From the NCBI GenBank assembly GCA_018715345.1, contig DVLT01000035.1:1-64000 (forward strand): a stretch of DNA of 64,000 nt, in the 5' to 3' direction. The notes beneath the pieces were generated by a model. That model was not told where the DNA came from. It made no database searches and saw only the letters and a list, made by a program, of their open reading frames with translations. Source of the DNA: Candidatus Onthocola gallistercoris. GTDB taxonomy: Bacteria; Bacillota; Clostridia; Lachnospirales; Lachnospiraceae. Shown piece by piece: positions 9,100 through 17,895 of this stretch (the stretch's first letter is position 1; each line of letters starts with the position of its first letter). Position numbers and translations under genes: made by a program.

Positions 9100-9719
9100 G
9101 CCAATATGTTGACGCGTTGGGAAAAGCCTGTCCGCTTCCGGTCATCATGGCGAAAAAGGTGATGGACGGAGGGGCCTCTGACCTGACAGTGGCTGTCGAC
9201 AACAGCGTAGCTGTGGAAAATCTAAAAAAGCTGGCGGCTTCCTATCGCTATACAGTGGAAGTGGAAAATGTCGGTGAGAACTTCCATGTGCATATGGAAA
9301 AGACATGTGAAGTTTGCGGCGAAGTGGATGAGAAGCTATTAAGACCGGAACCGGAGTCCCCCACAAGCGACAGAAGCTTGTCGGAAGATCCGGTGGTTTT
9401 TGTGGGAAAAGAATGGATCGGCGACGGCAGCCAGGAGTTGGGGAAAAATCTGATCCGGATGTTTTTTTTCACCATGACCCAGTCGGATGTGCGGCCGGGA
9501 ACGGTGATTTTCATGAACGGCGGTGTCAAACTGGCAGTTTTAGATGAACAGATCCTGGAACATTTGAAAGTTCTGGCGGAAAAAGGCGTAAATATACTTG
9601 TGTGCGGCACCTGTTTGAATTATTATGGACTTACAGATAAACTGGCGTGCGGACAGGTGAGCAACATGTATGAAATATATGAATGTATGGCCCGCGCTGG
9701 TAAAGTGATCACCCTGTAA
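9096..9719 (+). CDS. yedF: Selenium metabolism protein YedF (TusA-like)
   Basis: A 207-residue protein with a TusA-type N-terminal domain carrying the CPLPV motif at Cys12 (ACPLPVIMAKK), which in sulfur relays forms a persulfide. A CxxC pair (CEVCGE) follows near residue 72. The C-terminal half resembles a DsrE-like domain (FMNGGVKLAV, then CGTCLNYYGL). By context it is a selenium or sulfur carrier feeding SelD or the hydroxylase maturation proteins. It lies between yqeB and the hydroxylase structural genes. Confidence 0.9.
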   Translation: MSQYVDALGKACPLPVIMAKKVMDGGASDLTVAVDNSVAVENLKKLAASYRYTVEVENVGENFHVHMEKTCEVCGEVDEKLLRPEPESPTSDRSLSEDPVVFVGKEWIGDGSQELGKNLIRMFFFTMTQSDVRPGTVIFMNGGVKLAVLDEQILEHLKVLAEKGVNILVCGTCLNYYGLTDKLACGQVSNMYEIYECMARAGKVITL

Positions 9720-9740
9720 AATATATCCCGGGAGGAACTT

Positions 9741-10541
9741 ATGTATACGATACGAACCTATAAGAGAGTCGAATCACTCGAAGAAGCCTATGAATTGAAC
9801 CAGAAAAAGACGACCACCATTCTGGGAGGCGGCATGTGGCTGCGTCTTGGCAGCAGACAGATCGGAGCGGCGGTGGACCTGTCCGGTCTGGGATTAAATA
9901 CCATCGAAGAGACAGACGATGCCTTTATCATCGGATGTATGACCCCGCTTCGGGATATGGAGATCCATCAGGGGTTGAACCAATATTTCCAGGATCTGAT
10001 CCGGGACAGTCTGAAAGACATCGTGGGCGTCCAGTTCCGAAATACGGCCACCATCGGCGGAAGCATTTACGGCCGGTTTGGATTTTCCGATCCCTTGACA
10101 GCCCTGCTGGCGTTGGATACGACTGTGGAGATGTATAAGGGCGGGATGATCCCGCTGGAAGAATTTGTGAACATGCCCTATGATAGGGACATACTTGTCC
10201 GTATCCATATCCGAAAGGACGGCAGACGCTGTGCTTATCAGAGTTTCAGAAATACCCGGACAGATTTTCCAGTATTGACCACGGCTGTTTCCTGCAAGGA
10301 GGGCCAGTGGCGGGCAGTCATCGGAGCCCGGCCTAAAAAGGCAGCTTTAGTTGAAGGAGCCAAAAAACTGCCGGCAAAACCGGAGAAGCAAGATGTGGAT
10401 GCACTGGCTAAGGAGGCCTGTGAAACGTTAAAATATGAAGATAATATGCGGGCCAGCGGGGAATACAGAAAGATCTTGACAGGCGTTTTGCTGAATCGGG
10501 CAGTGGAGACTGTTTGCGGAGGAATGGATCATGAAGATTAA
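9741..10541 (+). CDS. Molybdenum hydroxylase FAD-binding subunit (XdhB/YgfM type)
   Basis: A 266-residue FAD subunit of a xanthine-dehydrogenase-type enzyme that passes electrons from the iron-sulfur subunit to NAD or another acceptor. The PCMH-type FAD motif GGGMWLRLGS appears near residue 31, and RNTATIGGSIYGRFGFSDPL near 100 matches the second flavin segment. Length matches the small free-standing YgfM-like subunits rather than a fused XDH. It starts 21 bases after yedF and overlaps the [2Fe-2S] gene by 11 bases. Confidence 0.92.
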   Translation: MYTIRTYKRVESLEEAYELNQKKTTTILGGGMWLRLGSRQIGAAVDLSGLGLNTIEETDDAFIIGCMTPLRDMEIHQGLNQYFQDLIRDSLKDIVGVQFRNTATIGGSIYGRFGFSDPLTALLALDTTVEMYKGGMIPLEEFVNMPYDRDILVRIHIRKDGRRCAYQSFRNTRTDFPVLTTAVSCKEGQWRAVIGARPKKAALVEGAKKLPAKPEKQDVDALAKEACETLKYEDNMRASGEYRKILTGVLLNRAVETVCGGMDHED

Positions 10542-11031
10542 GGTTTGGATAAATGACAAGGCGATCGCCACCCATATTGACGGGGATACGATGCTGATCG
10601 ATGTTCTCAGGGAAAAAGGATATAAAAGCGTAAAATGTGGCTGTGACACCACCAACTGCGGCCTGTGTACCGTGTGGCTGGAGGGGCGTCCTGTCTTGTC
10701 CTGTGCCGTACCGGCGGCCCGGGCGGACGGCAAGCATGTGACGACCCTGGAAGGTGTGGCGAAGGAAGCAGAGGAATTTGGACGGTTCATGGCGGCTCAG
10801 GGGGCTGAACAGTGCGGTTACTGTAGTCCCGGACTGATCATGAATGTGCTGGCCATGGCCAGAGAGATGAAAAAGCCGACGGAAAAAGAGATCAAGGAAT
10901 ATCTGGCGGGCAATCTGTGCCGCTGTACCGGTTATGAAGGTCAGTATAGAGCTATCCGCAACTATCTGGCGGTAACTCAGGGCGATTATCAGTTATTTGG
11001 AAAAGGGGAGGTCATTGAAGGTGTCCGATAA
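10531..11031 (+). CDS. Molybdenum hydroxylase [2Fe-2S] subunit
   Basis: A 166-residue iron-sulfur subunit with two [2Fe-2S] clusters. The plant-ferredoxin-type cluster is CGCDTTNCGLC plus a later Cys; the second is QCGYCSPG with CRCTGY. It relays electrons from the molybdenum site to FAD. It is sandwiched between, and overlaps, the FAD and molybdenum subunit genes, so the three are clearly one enzyme. Confidence 0.95.
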   Translation: MKIKVWINDKAIATHIDGDTMLIDVLREKGYKSVKCGCDTTNCGLCTVWLEGRPVLSCAVPAARADGKHVTTLEGVAKEAEEFGRFMAAQGAEQCGYCSPGLIMNVLAMAREMKKPTEKEIKEYLAGNLCRCTGYEGQYRAIRNYLAVTQGDYQLFGKGEVIEGVR

Positions 11032-13327
11032 GAAGAAATATATAGGAAAACGGGTCGTAAAAAAAGACGCCATGGCGCTTCTGGCGGGAAAACCCCTTTA
11101 TACAGATGATCTGGCGCCGGCGGACTGTCTGATCGTAAAGGCATTGAGAAGTCCCCATGCCAGCGCTCTTATAAAGTCCATCGATACGACAAAGGCCAAA
11201 TTGGTCCCGGGGGTGGAGTGTGTCCTCACCTATAAAGATGTTCCCCAAAAACGGTTTACCAATGCGGGACAGAGTTATCCGGAGCCTAGCCCTTATGACC
11301 GCTATATCCTGGAAGACCGGGTACGGTATGTGGGGGACGAAGTGGCCCTTGTGGCAGGGACCAAAGAGAAGGCTGTGGATAAGGCGCTCCGGCTGATCAA
11401 GGTCCAGTATGAAGTGCTGGAACCGGTACTGGATTTCCGGAAAGCAAAAGACAATCCCATCCTGGTCCATCCTGAGGATGACTGGGTAGCTAACTGCCCT
11501 GTGGGGGCGGATAATAAGAGAAATATGTGTGCCACCGACGGCTTTGAGTCGGGAGATGTGGAAAAAGTTCTGGATGAATGTGAATATGTGGTGGATGAAA
11601 CCTATCATACCCTGGCCAACAATCAGGGGATGATGGAACCTTTTGTCACATATACGGAAAAGGACGCCTACGGGCGGCTTTTGATCACCTCATCCACCCA
11701 GATCCCTTTCCATGTGCGGCGGATCATCGCCAATGCCCTGGATATCCCAAAATCAAAAGTACGTGTGGTCAAACCACGGATCGGCGGTGGTTTCGGAGCG
11801 AAGCAGACGGTGGTATCTGAATTGTTCCCGGCCATTGTCACATGGATCACCGGTAAGCCGGCCAAGATGATCTACAGCCGTAAGGAAGTCATGGTAGCCT
11901 CCACTTCCAGACACGAGATGGAGATCCGGGTCCGGTTGGGAGCAGACGTTTCCGGAAAGATCCGGGCTATGGATATGTACACCCTTTCCAACACCGGCGC
12001 CCACGGCGAACACGGGCCCACCACCGTGGGACTTTCGGGCCATAAGGCCCTTTCCCTGTACGGGCCGGTGGAAGCCTGTCGTTTTAAGGCGGATGTGGTC
12101 TATACGAATACCATGCCTTCAGGCGCTTACAGAGGTTATGGCGCCACCCAGGGAATCTTTGCTCTGGAATCGGCAGTGGACGAGCTGGCCCATAAGATGG
12201 ACATGGATCCGGTGAAACTGCGTGAGATGAACCTGGTCCATGAAGGTTCTATCCAGCCGGCTTATTACAATGAACAGTTCAATGCGGTGGCCCTGGACCG
12301 GTGTATGGCCCGGGCAAAAGAGATGATCGGATGGGATGAGAAATACCCGTTTAAAGATATGGGCAACGGTAAAGTCCGGGGGATCGGCGCGGCCATGGCC
12401 ATGCAGGGATCGGGTATTACGGCGCTGGATCAGGCAGCGGTGGAGATCCGGCTCAGCGACGAAGGCTTTTACAATATGATGATCGGCGCCTCTGACATGG
12501 GCACCGGCTGCGATACCATACTGGCTCAGATGGCAGCTGAATGTCTGGAATGTGACATTGACCAGATCATCGTCCACGGGGTGGATACAGACGTTTCTCC
12601 CTATGATACCGGTTCCTATGCATCCAGCACCACCTATGTCACAGGAATGGCGGTTGTCAAGACATGTGAAACCCTTCGGAAAAAGATGATGGCCTTGGCT
12701 GCAGACGTGTTAAAGTGTCCGGAGGAAAATATGGAATTTGACGGGAAGAAGTTTTATTCCCTGGAAGATGAAAAGGAGATCAGTCTCAGCGACCTGGCCA
12801 CCCAGAGCCATTTGGGCATCAACGAGGCCATGTCTGCATCGGAAAGCTTTTGTTCGCCTGTGTCGCCGCCGCCGTTCATGGTGGGCATGGCGGAAGTGGA
12901 AGTGGATCTGGCCACCGGCCAGCCGGAAGTGATCGATTATGTGGCCGTGGTGGACTGCGGGACACCGATCAACCTGAATCTGGCAAAGGTCCAGACCGAG
13001 GGCGGTATCGGCCAGGGCATCGGCATGGCGTTGTATGAAAATATCCAGTACAACGAAAAGGGCGGCATGATCAACAACTCTTTCATGCAGTATAAGATAC
13101 CGACCCGTCTGGATGTGGGAAAGATCCGGGTGGAATTTGAAAACAGCTATGAGCCCACCGGACCCTTTGGCGCGAAATCCATCGGAGAGATCGTCATCAA
13201 TACCCCCTCGCCGGCTTTGGCTAATGCCATTTACAATGCCACCGGCGTCCGTTTACGGGAACTTCCCATGACCAGTGAAAAAATATTAAAAGGAATGATG
13301 GAGAATGGACGGGCACAGATCGGATAA
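11021..13327 (+). CDS. Molybdenum-binding subunit, xanthine dehydrogenase type
   Basis: The 768-residue catalytic subunit of a xanthine-oxidase-family hydroxylase. Family landmarks in order: GGGFGAKQ near 255, PSGAYRGYGATQ near 365, GASDMGTGCDT near 487, and a C-terminal GAKSIGEI near 717 containing the catalytic Glu. The preferred start is GTG at 11021, 9 bases after GGGGAGG. The substrate is not fixed by sequence; xanthine or another purine is inferred from the surrounding accessory and ureide genes. Confidence 0.92.
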   Translation: MSDKKKYIGKRVVKKDAMALLAGKPLYTDDLAPADCLIVKALRSPHASALIKSIDTTKAKLVPGVECVLTYKDVPQKRFTNAGQSYPEPSPYDRYILEDRVRYVGDEVALVAGTKEKAVDKALRLIKVQYEVLEPVLDFRKAKDNPILVHPEDDWVANCPVGADNKRNMCATDGFESGDVEKVLDECEYVVDETYHTLANNQGMMEPFVTYTEKDAYGRLLITSSTQIPFHVRRIIANALDIPKSKVRVVKPRIGGGFGAKQTVVSELFPAIVTWITGKPAKMIYSRKEVMVASTSRHEMEIRVRLGADVSGKIRAMDMYTLSNTGAHGEHGPTTVGLSGHKALSLYGPVEACRFKADVVYTNTMPSGAYRGYGATQGIFALESAVDELAHKMDMDPVKLREMNLVHEGSIQPAYYNEQFNAVALDRCMARAKEMIGWDEKYPFKDMGNGKVRGIGAAMAMQGSGITALDQAAVEIRLSDEGFYNMMIGASDMGTGCDTILAQMAAECLECDIDQIIVHGVDTDVSPYDTGSYASSTTYVTGMAVVKTCETLRKKMMALAADVLKCPEENMEFDGKKFYSLEDEKEISLSDLATQSHLGINEAMSASESFCSPVSPPPFMVGMAEVEVDLATGQPEVIDYVAVVDCGTPINLNLAKVQTEGGIGQGIGMALYENIQYNEKGGMINNSFMQYKIPTRLDVGKIRVEFENSYEPTGPFGAKSIGEIVINTPSPALANAIYNATGVRLRELPMTSEKILKGMMENGRAQIG

Positions 13328-14021
13328 ACATGTGCCGGCAAACTCCAGCCATACGATAGCAGCGATCTTACTGGCGGCCGGAAACGGCCGCCGTTTTGGC
13401 AGTAACAAGTTGATGGCAAAGGTCGGCAAGAAAAAAGTATATGAACATATTTTGGATAAGCTTGTCCAGTTGGATCACCAAGCCCGCATCTGCGTGAGTC
13501 AGTATCCGGAAATACTGGACGCGGCGGAGAAAATGGAATTTTGTACGGTCTTTAATGACGCGCCGGAACTGGGCATATCCCGCTCCATCCGTCTGGGACT
13601 TTTGGCGGCCCTGGAGGGGGAAGCATCCGGCGGTCCGTCGGAGGATATCTTTTTGGATGGGAACAAAGAATATGCCATTGGGGCAGCCATGTTTGTTGTC
13701 TGCGACCAGCCGCTTCTGCGCTTGTCATCGGTTGAGACTCTTTTGAAAGTCCATCGGGAAACAGACAAGGGGATAGTGGGACTATGCACAGCCAACGGGC
13801 AGGGAAGGCGCGGTAATCCGGTCATTTTTGATCGGAAATATTTCCAGGAACTCCTCCATTTGCAGGGAGATACAGGCGGCAGGCAGGTCATGAGTCGGCA
13901 TCCGGAGGATATTTTATGGGTACCGGCAGCGGCGCCGGAGGAATTGATGGATATTGATACGGCAGAACAGCTAAATGCCTTGAACAATCATATAGGGGAT
14001 GGTACAATAAGATTAGATTGA
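13305..14021 (+). CDS. mocA: Molybdenum cofactor cytidylyltransferase MocA
   Basis: Transfers CMP from CTP to molybdopterin, producing the MCD form used by xanthine-dehydrogenase-family enzymes. The 238-residue protein has the nucleotidyltransferase signature LLAAGNGRRFGSNKL near 22, VVCDQPLL near 135, GRRGNPVIF near 168, and a conserved C-terminal DIDTAEQL. It overlaps the end of the molybdenum-subunit gene by 23 bases and precedes the second hydroxylase, so cofactor and apoenzymes are made together. Confidence 0.92.
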   Translation: MDGHRSDKHVPANSSHTIAAILLAAGNGRRFGSNKLMAKVGKKKVYEHILDKLVQLDHQARICVSQYPEILDAAEKMEFCTVFNDAPELGISRSIRLGLLAALEGEASGGPSEDIFLDGNKEYAIGAAMFVVCDQPLLRLSSVETLLKVHRETDKGIVGLCTANGQGRRGNPVIFDRKYFQELLHLQGDTGGRQVMSRHPEDILWVPAAAPEELMDIDTAEQLNALNNHIGDGTIRLD

Positions 14022-14065
14022 CCAGTCAAATCAATCCGCAACAGTACAGGAAATGAGGTGGGTTC

Positions 14066-16654
14066 ATGACAACCTTTTTTGTAAATGGACAGGAGATTCG
14101 GACGACGAAGGACAAGTCTTTGCTCAGATTTCTGAGAGATGATCTAAAACTGAAATCCGTTAAAGACGGATGCAGCGAAGGCGCCTGCGGGACATGCCAT
14201 GTACTCATAGACGGAAAAGCGGTGAAAGCATGTGTTCAGAAGCTTTCCCGGCTGGAAGGCAAGCAAGTGGTAACAGTGGAAGGATTAAGCGACTGGGAAA
14301 AAGAGGTCTATGTATGGGCATTTGGCGAAGCCGGCGCGGTCCAGTGCGGTTTCTGTATACCCGGCATGGTCATCAGTGCCAAAGGACTGCTGGATGAGAA
14401 TCCGTCGCCCACACGGGCGGAAGCGGCCTGGGCCATCCGGAACAATATATGTCGTTGTACCGGATACAAAAAGATCATTGACGGCATCTTGCTGGCTGCG
14501 GATATCTTCTGTAAAGGGGAGATTCCGAAGGCTTCGGCAGATGGATGTGGAGTGGGAAAAAATATCCACCGGATCGATGTGAGGGGGAAGGTGACTGGAA
14601 CTGGCCAGTATGTGGATGACATGGAGCTGGAAGGCATGGTTTATGCCAGCGCCGTCCGTTCCAAATATCCCCGGGCAGTGGTAAAGGCCATCCACAGAGA
14701 GGCCGCCCTGGCATTGCCGGGAGTTATGGCCGTTTATACAGCAAAAGATATTCCGGGCCAGAATAAGGTGGGACATCTGAAACTGGATTGGGATACGATG
14801 ATCGATATCGGCGATACGACCCATTATGCAGGCGATGCCATCTGCCTTGTGGTGGCGGAGACGCCGGAGGTACTAGACAAGGCCAAAAAGTTGGTGGAAG
14901 TGGAGTATGAAGTGCTGGAACCGGTGACAAGTCCCTTTGAAGCCATGAAAAAGGATGCGCCAAAGGTACACCGGGATGGGAATCTGCTGGCGGATGTTTA
15001 TCTGATCCGTGGGGACGCAGAACGGGCTATCCGGGACTCTGCTCATAAAGTGACGAAAACCTACACCACGCCGTGGACAGAGCACGCGTTCCTTGAACCG
15101 GAGGCGGCCATCGCCTTTCCGTTTGGAGAAGGGGTATTCATTTATTCTTCCGATCAGGGAACTTATGATACACGGAAAGAGTGCGCCATCATGCTGGGGC
15201 TGGATCCGGACAAGGTGATCGTGGAGAACAAACTGGTGGGCGGCGGCTTCGGAGGAAAAGAGGATGTGACGGTACAGCACCATGCGGCGTTGGCAGCTTG
15301 GCTTTTAAAACGGCCGGTGAAGGTGAAGCTTTCCCGGGCGGAAAGTATCCTCATCCATCCGAAGAGACATCCCATGTGGATGACCTTTACCACAGCCTGC
15401 GATGAGAATGGATATCTCACAGGTATGAAAGCGGAGATCATCACCGATACAGGGGCCTATGCATCTTTGGGCGGGCCGGTCCTGCAGCGGGCCTGCACCC
15501 ATGCGGCAGGACCTTATAACTATCAGAATATCAGCATTGAAGGCAAAGCCTATTATACGAACAATCCGCCGGCAGGAGCGTTTCGGGGATTCGGAGTGAC
15601 TCAGAGCTGCTTTGCCACAGAGTGCAACCTGAATCTGCTGGCGGAAATGGTGGGTATCTCCCCATGGGAGATCCGGTATCGAAATGCCATACGGCCAGGG
15701 CAGGAATTGCCAAACGGCCAGATCGCCGATCCGTCCACTGGTGTGGCAGAAACCTTACTGGCGGTCCGGGATATCTATGAGAAGGTGCCCTATGCGGGTA
15801 TCGCCTGCGCCATGAAAAACGCCGGTGTGGGCGTGGGACTTTTGGATATGGGTCGGTGCCGTCTGATCGTCCAAGGCGGCAAAGTCCATATCCATGCCGG
15901 GGCATCCGGTATCGGCCAGGGCTTAGGAACCATACTGACCCAGATGGTCTGTGAAAGCCTGGGAGTGGATCAGGAACGGGTGGTCTATCATGCTCCCAAT
16001 ACAGGTATGGCGCCGGATTCCGGTACCACATCCGGATCCCGTCAGACTCTGGTGACTGGCGAAGCATGCCTGCGGGCTTGTGAGCAGTTGAAGGAAGCTT
16101 GTGGAAAAGTCTGTGCCAGGGCAAGAGAAGATGTGGATAAAGGGCTGAAAGCGCTGGAAGGTCAAGATTTTTGCGGGGAATATCTGGCAAAGACGGATCC
16201 CATGGGGACGGATATCCCCCATCCCGTTTCCCATGTGGCTTACGGTTACGCCACCCAGGTATGTGTACTGGACGAAAAGGGAAATGTGGAGAAGATCGTC
16301 GCGGCCCATGACGTGGGAAAGGCCATCCATCCCAAGTCGGTGGAAGGGCAGATTGAAGGAGGTGTGGTCATGTCCATGGGCTATGCGCTGACCGAAAGTT
16401 ATCCACTGGAAAACGGCATACCGAAAGCCAAATTCGGCACACTGGGACTGTTCCGGGCGCCGAAGGTGCCGGAAGTGGAAAGTATCATCGTGGAAAAACC
16501 GGGCGTTCCGGTGGCCTGCGGCGCCATCGGCATCGGAGAGATCACGGCCATACCCACAGCGCCGGCCATACAAGGAGCTTATTACGCCCTGGACGGTAAG
16601 TTCAGGACCTCGCTTCCACTGGAAGATACACCTTATAGCCGGAAAAAGAAGTGA
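14066..16654 (+). CDS. Fused [2Fe-2S]-molybdenum hydroxylase, probable selenium-dependent xanthine dehydrogenase
   Basis: An 862-residue fusion of an iron-sulfur domain (about 1-155; CSEGACGTC and QCGFCIPG with CRCTGY) to a molybdenum domain (about 165-860; GGGFGGKE near 392, PPAGAFRGFGVTQ near 500, C-terminal GAIGIGEI with the catalytic Glu). It has no FAD domain. Its architecture fits the family annotated as selenium-dependent xanthine dehydrogenase, and the E. coli XdhD arrangement. It follows mocA by 44 bases with a clear ribosome site. Whether it borrows the FAD subunit upstream or passes electrons to YgfK is unknown. Confidence 0.88.
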   Translation: MTTFFVNGQEIRTTKDKSLLRFLRDDLKLKSVKDGCSEGACGTCHVLIDGKAVKACVQKLSRLEGKQVVTVEGLSDWEKEVYVWAFGEAGAVQCGFCIPGMVISAKGLLDENPSPTRAEAAWAIRNNICRCTGYKKIIDGILLAADIFCKGEIPKASADGCGVGKNIHRIDVRGKVTGTGQYVDDMELEGMVYASAVRSKYPRAVVKAIHREAALALPGVMAVYTAKDIPGQNKVGHLKLDWDTMIDIGDTTHYAGDAICLVVAETPEVLDKAKKLVEVEYEVLEPVTSPFEAMKKDAPKVHRDGNLLADVYLIRGDAERAIRDSAHKVTKTYTTPWTEHAFLEPEAAIAFPFGEGVFIYSSDQGTYDTRKECAIMLGLDPDKVIVENKLVGGGFGGKEDVTVQHHAALAAWLLKRPVKVKLSRAESILIHPKRHPMWMTFTTACDENGYLTGMKAEIITDTGAYASLGGPVLQRACTHAAGPYNYQNISIEGKAYYTNNPPAGAFRGFGVTQSCFATECNLNLLAEMVGISPWEIRYRNAIRPGQELPNGQIADPSTGVAETLLAVRDIYEKVPYAGIACAMKNAGVGVGLLDMGRCRLIVQGGKVHIHAGASGIGQGLGTILTQMVCESLGVDQERVVYHAPNTGMAPDSGTTSGSRQTLVTGEACLRACEQLKEACGKVCARAREDVDKGLKALEGQDFCGEYLAKTDPMGTDIPHPVSHVAYGYATQVCVLDEKGNVEKIVAAHDVGKAIHPKSVEGQIEGGVVMSMGYALTESYPLENGIPKAKFGTLGLFRAPKVPEVESIIVEKPGVPVACGAIGIGEITAIPTAPAIQGAYYALDGKFRTSLPLEDTPYSRKKK

Positions 16655-16676
16655 GTCAGCCAAAAGACAGATAAAA

Positions 16677-16695
16677 AGCCGGATCGTGTCCGGCT
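16677..16695 (+). terminator. Stem-loop ending the hydroxylase operon
   Basis: A 7-bp stem (AGCCGGA with TCCGGCT) followed by CTGTTT, 20 bases after the hydroxylase stop. It could also serve the convergent DUF3343 gene. Confidence 0.6.
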
Positions 16696-16731
16696 CTGTT
16701 TCAGAAGCTGCAGGTTGTCCGCGTCCCCGTA

Positions 16732-16995
16732 TCACCAGTCCAAAGGGAGAATGTGGATCGGCGATACGGAATCGTCAATATAATAGAGATGGGCCATAGT
16801 CTTATCCATATCCGATGAGGCTATGGCCTTTTTGATGGCCTCAGAGGAGCCATTCAAAAAGCGCAGTGAAATGCCGCAGCTTTCGGTCAGTTCCCGCAGC
16901 GTGGGCATGATCTGGAAATCCAAAACTGCTTTGAGTCTATTCTGGGCAGCGATGGCCGTATGGGTGTTGTCAAAAGCCAGAAGATGATAAACCAT
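16732..16995 (-). CDS. DUF3343 putative Se/S-carrier-like protein
   Basis: A small 87-residue protein of the DUF3343 family, annotated as a putative Se/S carrier. It has the typical start (YHLLAFDNTHTAIAAQNRLK), the central MPTLRELTESCGISLRF with the single conserved Cys, and a C-terminal hydrophobic end. The start is the ATG 5 bases after GGAGG; an ATG overlapping that site at 17007 is less likely. It converges on the end of the selenium hydroxylase operon. The role is inferred from family name and position. Confidence 0.85.
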   Translation of the reverse strand: MVYHLLAFDNTHTAIAAQNRLKAVLDFQIMPTLRELTESCGISLRFLNGSSEAIKKAIASSDMDKTMAHLYYIDDSVSPIHILPLDW

Positions 16996-17076
16996 AAAAT
17001 CCTCCATTTCATGTGACAGAATATCATGGATATATTATAATACTTTTAAAGTTTGCAGAAAAGGAGAGATTCAGTT

Positions 17077-17868
17077 ATGAAGCAACATATAAAGATCGGC
17101 TTTATCGGTTTCGGCAACATGGCTCAGGCCATCGCCGACGGCTTGATCGGGAAACAAGTTATGACAGGAGAGCGCATGTATGCCTGTGCAAAAAACTGGG
17201 ATAAGCTGTGCGCCAATACGGAGAAACGGGGAATGACTCCCTGCAAAGATCCGAAGGAGACAGTCGAGCAGTCCGACATGGTGATCGTGGCTGTCAAGCC
17301 TTATATGGTGGAAGCTGTGCTCGCCCCCATCCGGGAAATCTTAAAAGATAAGATCGTGATCTCAGTGGCAGCCGGATGGCCCTTTGAAAAATATGAAAAG
17401 GTTTTGCTGCCAGGTACCCATCATCTGAGTACCATGCCCAACACGCCGATTTCCGTGGGAGAAGGTATTTTGATCTGTGAAAATGCCCATTCCCTTTCCG
17501 ATGCGGAGATGGATACGTTCAGGCAGATTTTTTCCAGTATCGCGCTGGTACAGATGGTGGACACCAGTCAGCTTTCTGTGGCCGGGACTTTGGCCGGCTG
17601 CGGTCCGGCCTTTACCAGTATGTTTTTGGAAGCATTGGCAGATGGCGCGGTAAAACAGGGCCTTGCCCGGGACGTGTCTTATCGGCTGGCCAGCCAGATG
17701 GTGGCAGGCACGGCAAAACTCCAGCTGGAAAGCGGAGCCCATCCGGGAGCCATGAAAGACGCTGTATGTTCGCCGGGAGGCACCACCATCGTAGGGGTTG
17801 CCGCCCTTGAAAGAAGGGGATTTCGGTCATCGGTCATTGACGCCATTGACGCCATAGAATCCCGGTAA
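17077..17868 (+). CDS. proC: Pyrroline-5-carboxylate reductase
   Basis: Last step of proline synthesis: NAD(P)H reduction of pyrroline-5-carboxylate. The 263-residue protein has the N-terminal nucleotide site IGFIGFGNMAQAI and the C-terminal ProC signature around LESGAHPGAMKDAVCSPGGTTI. The start ATG follows AAGGAGAG by 8 bases. No other proline genes are adjacent. Confidence 0.95.
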   Translation: MKQHIKIGFIGFGNMAQAIADGLIGKQVMTGERMYACAKNWDKLCANTEKRGMTPCKDPKETVEQSDMVIVAVKPYMVEAVLAPIREILKDKIVISVAAGWPFEKYEKVLLPGTHHLSTMPNTPISVGEGILICENAHSLSDAEMDTFRQIFSSIALVQMVDTSQLSVAGTLAGCGPAFTSMFLEALADGAVKQGLARDVSYRLASQMVAGTAKLQLESGAHPGAMKDAVCSPGGTTIVGVAALERRGFRSSVIDAIDAIESR

Positions 17869-17895
17869 AAAAATAGAAATTCAGGAGAAATGATC

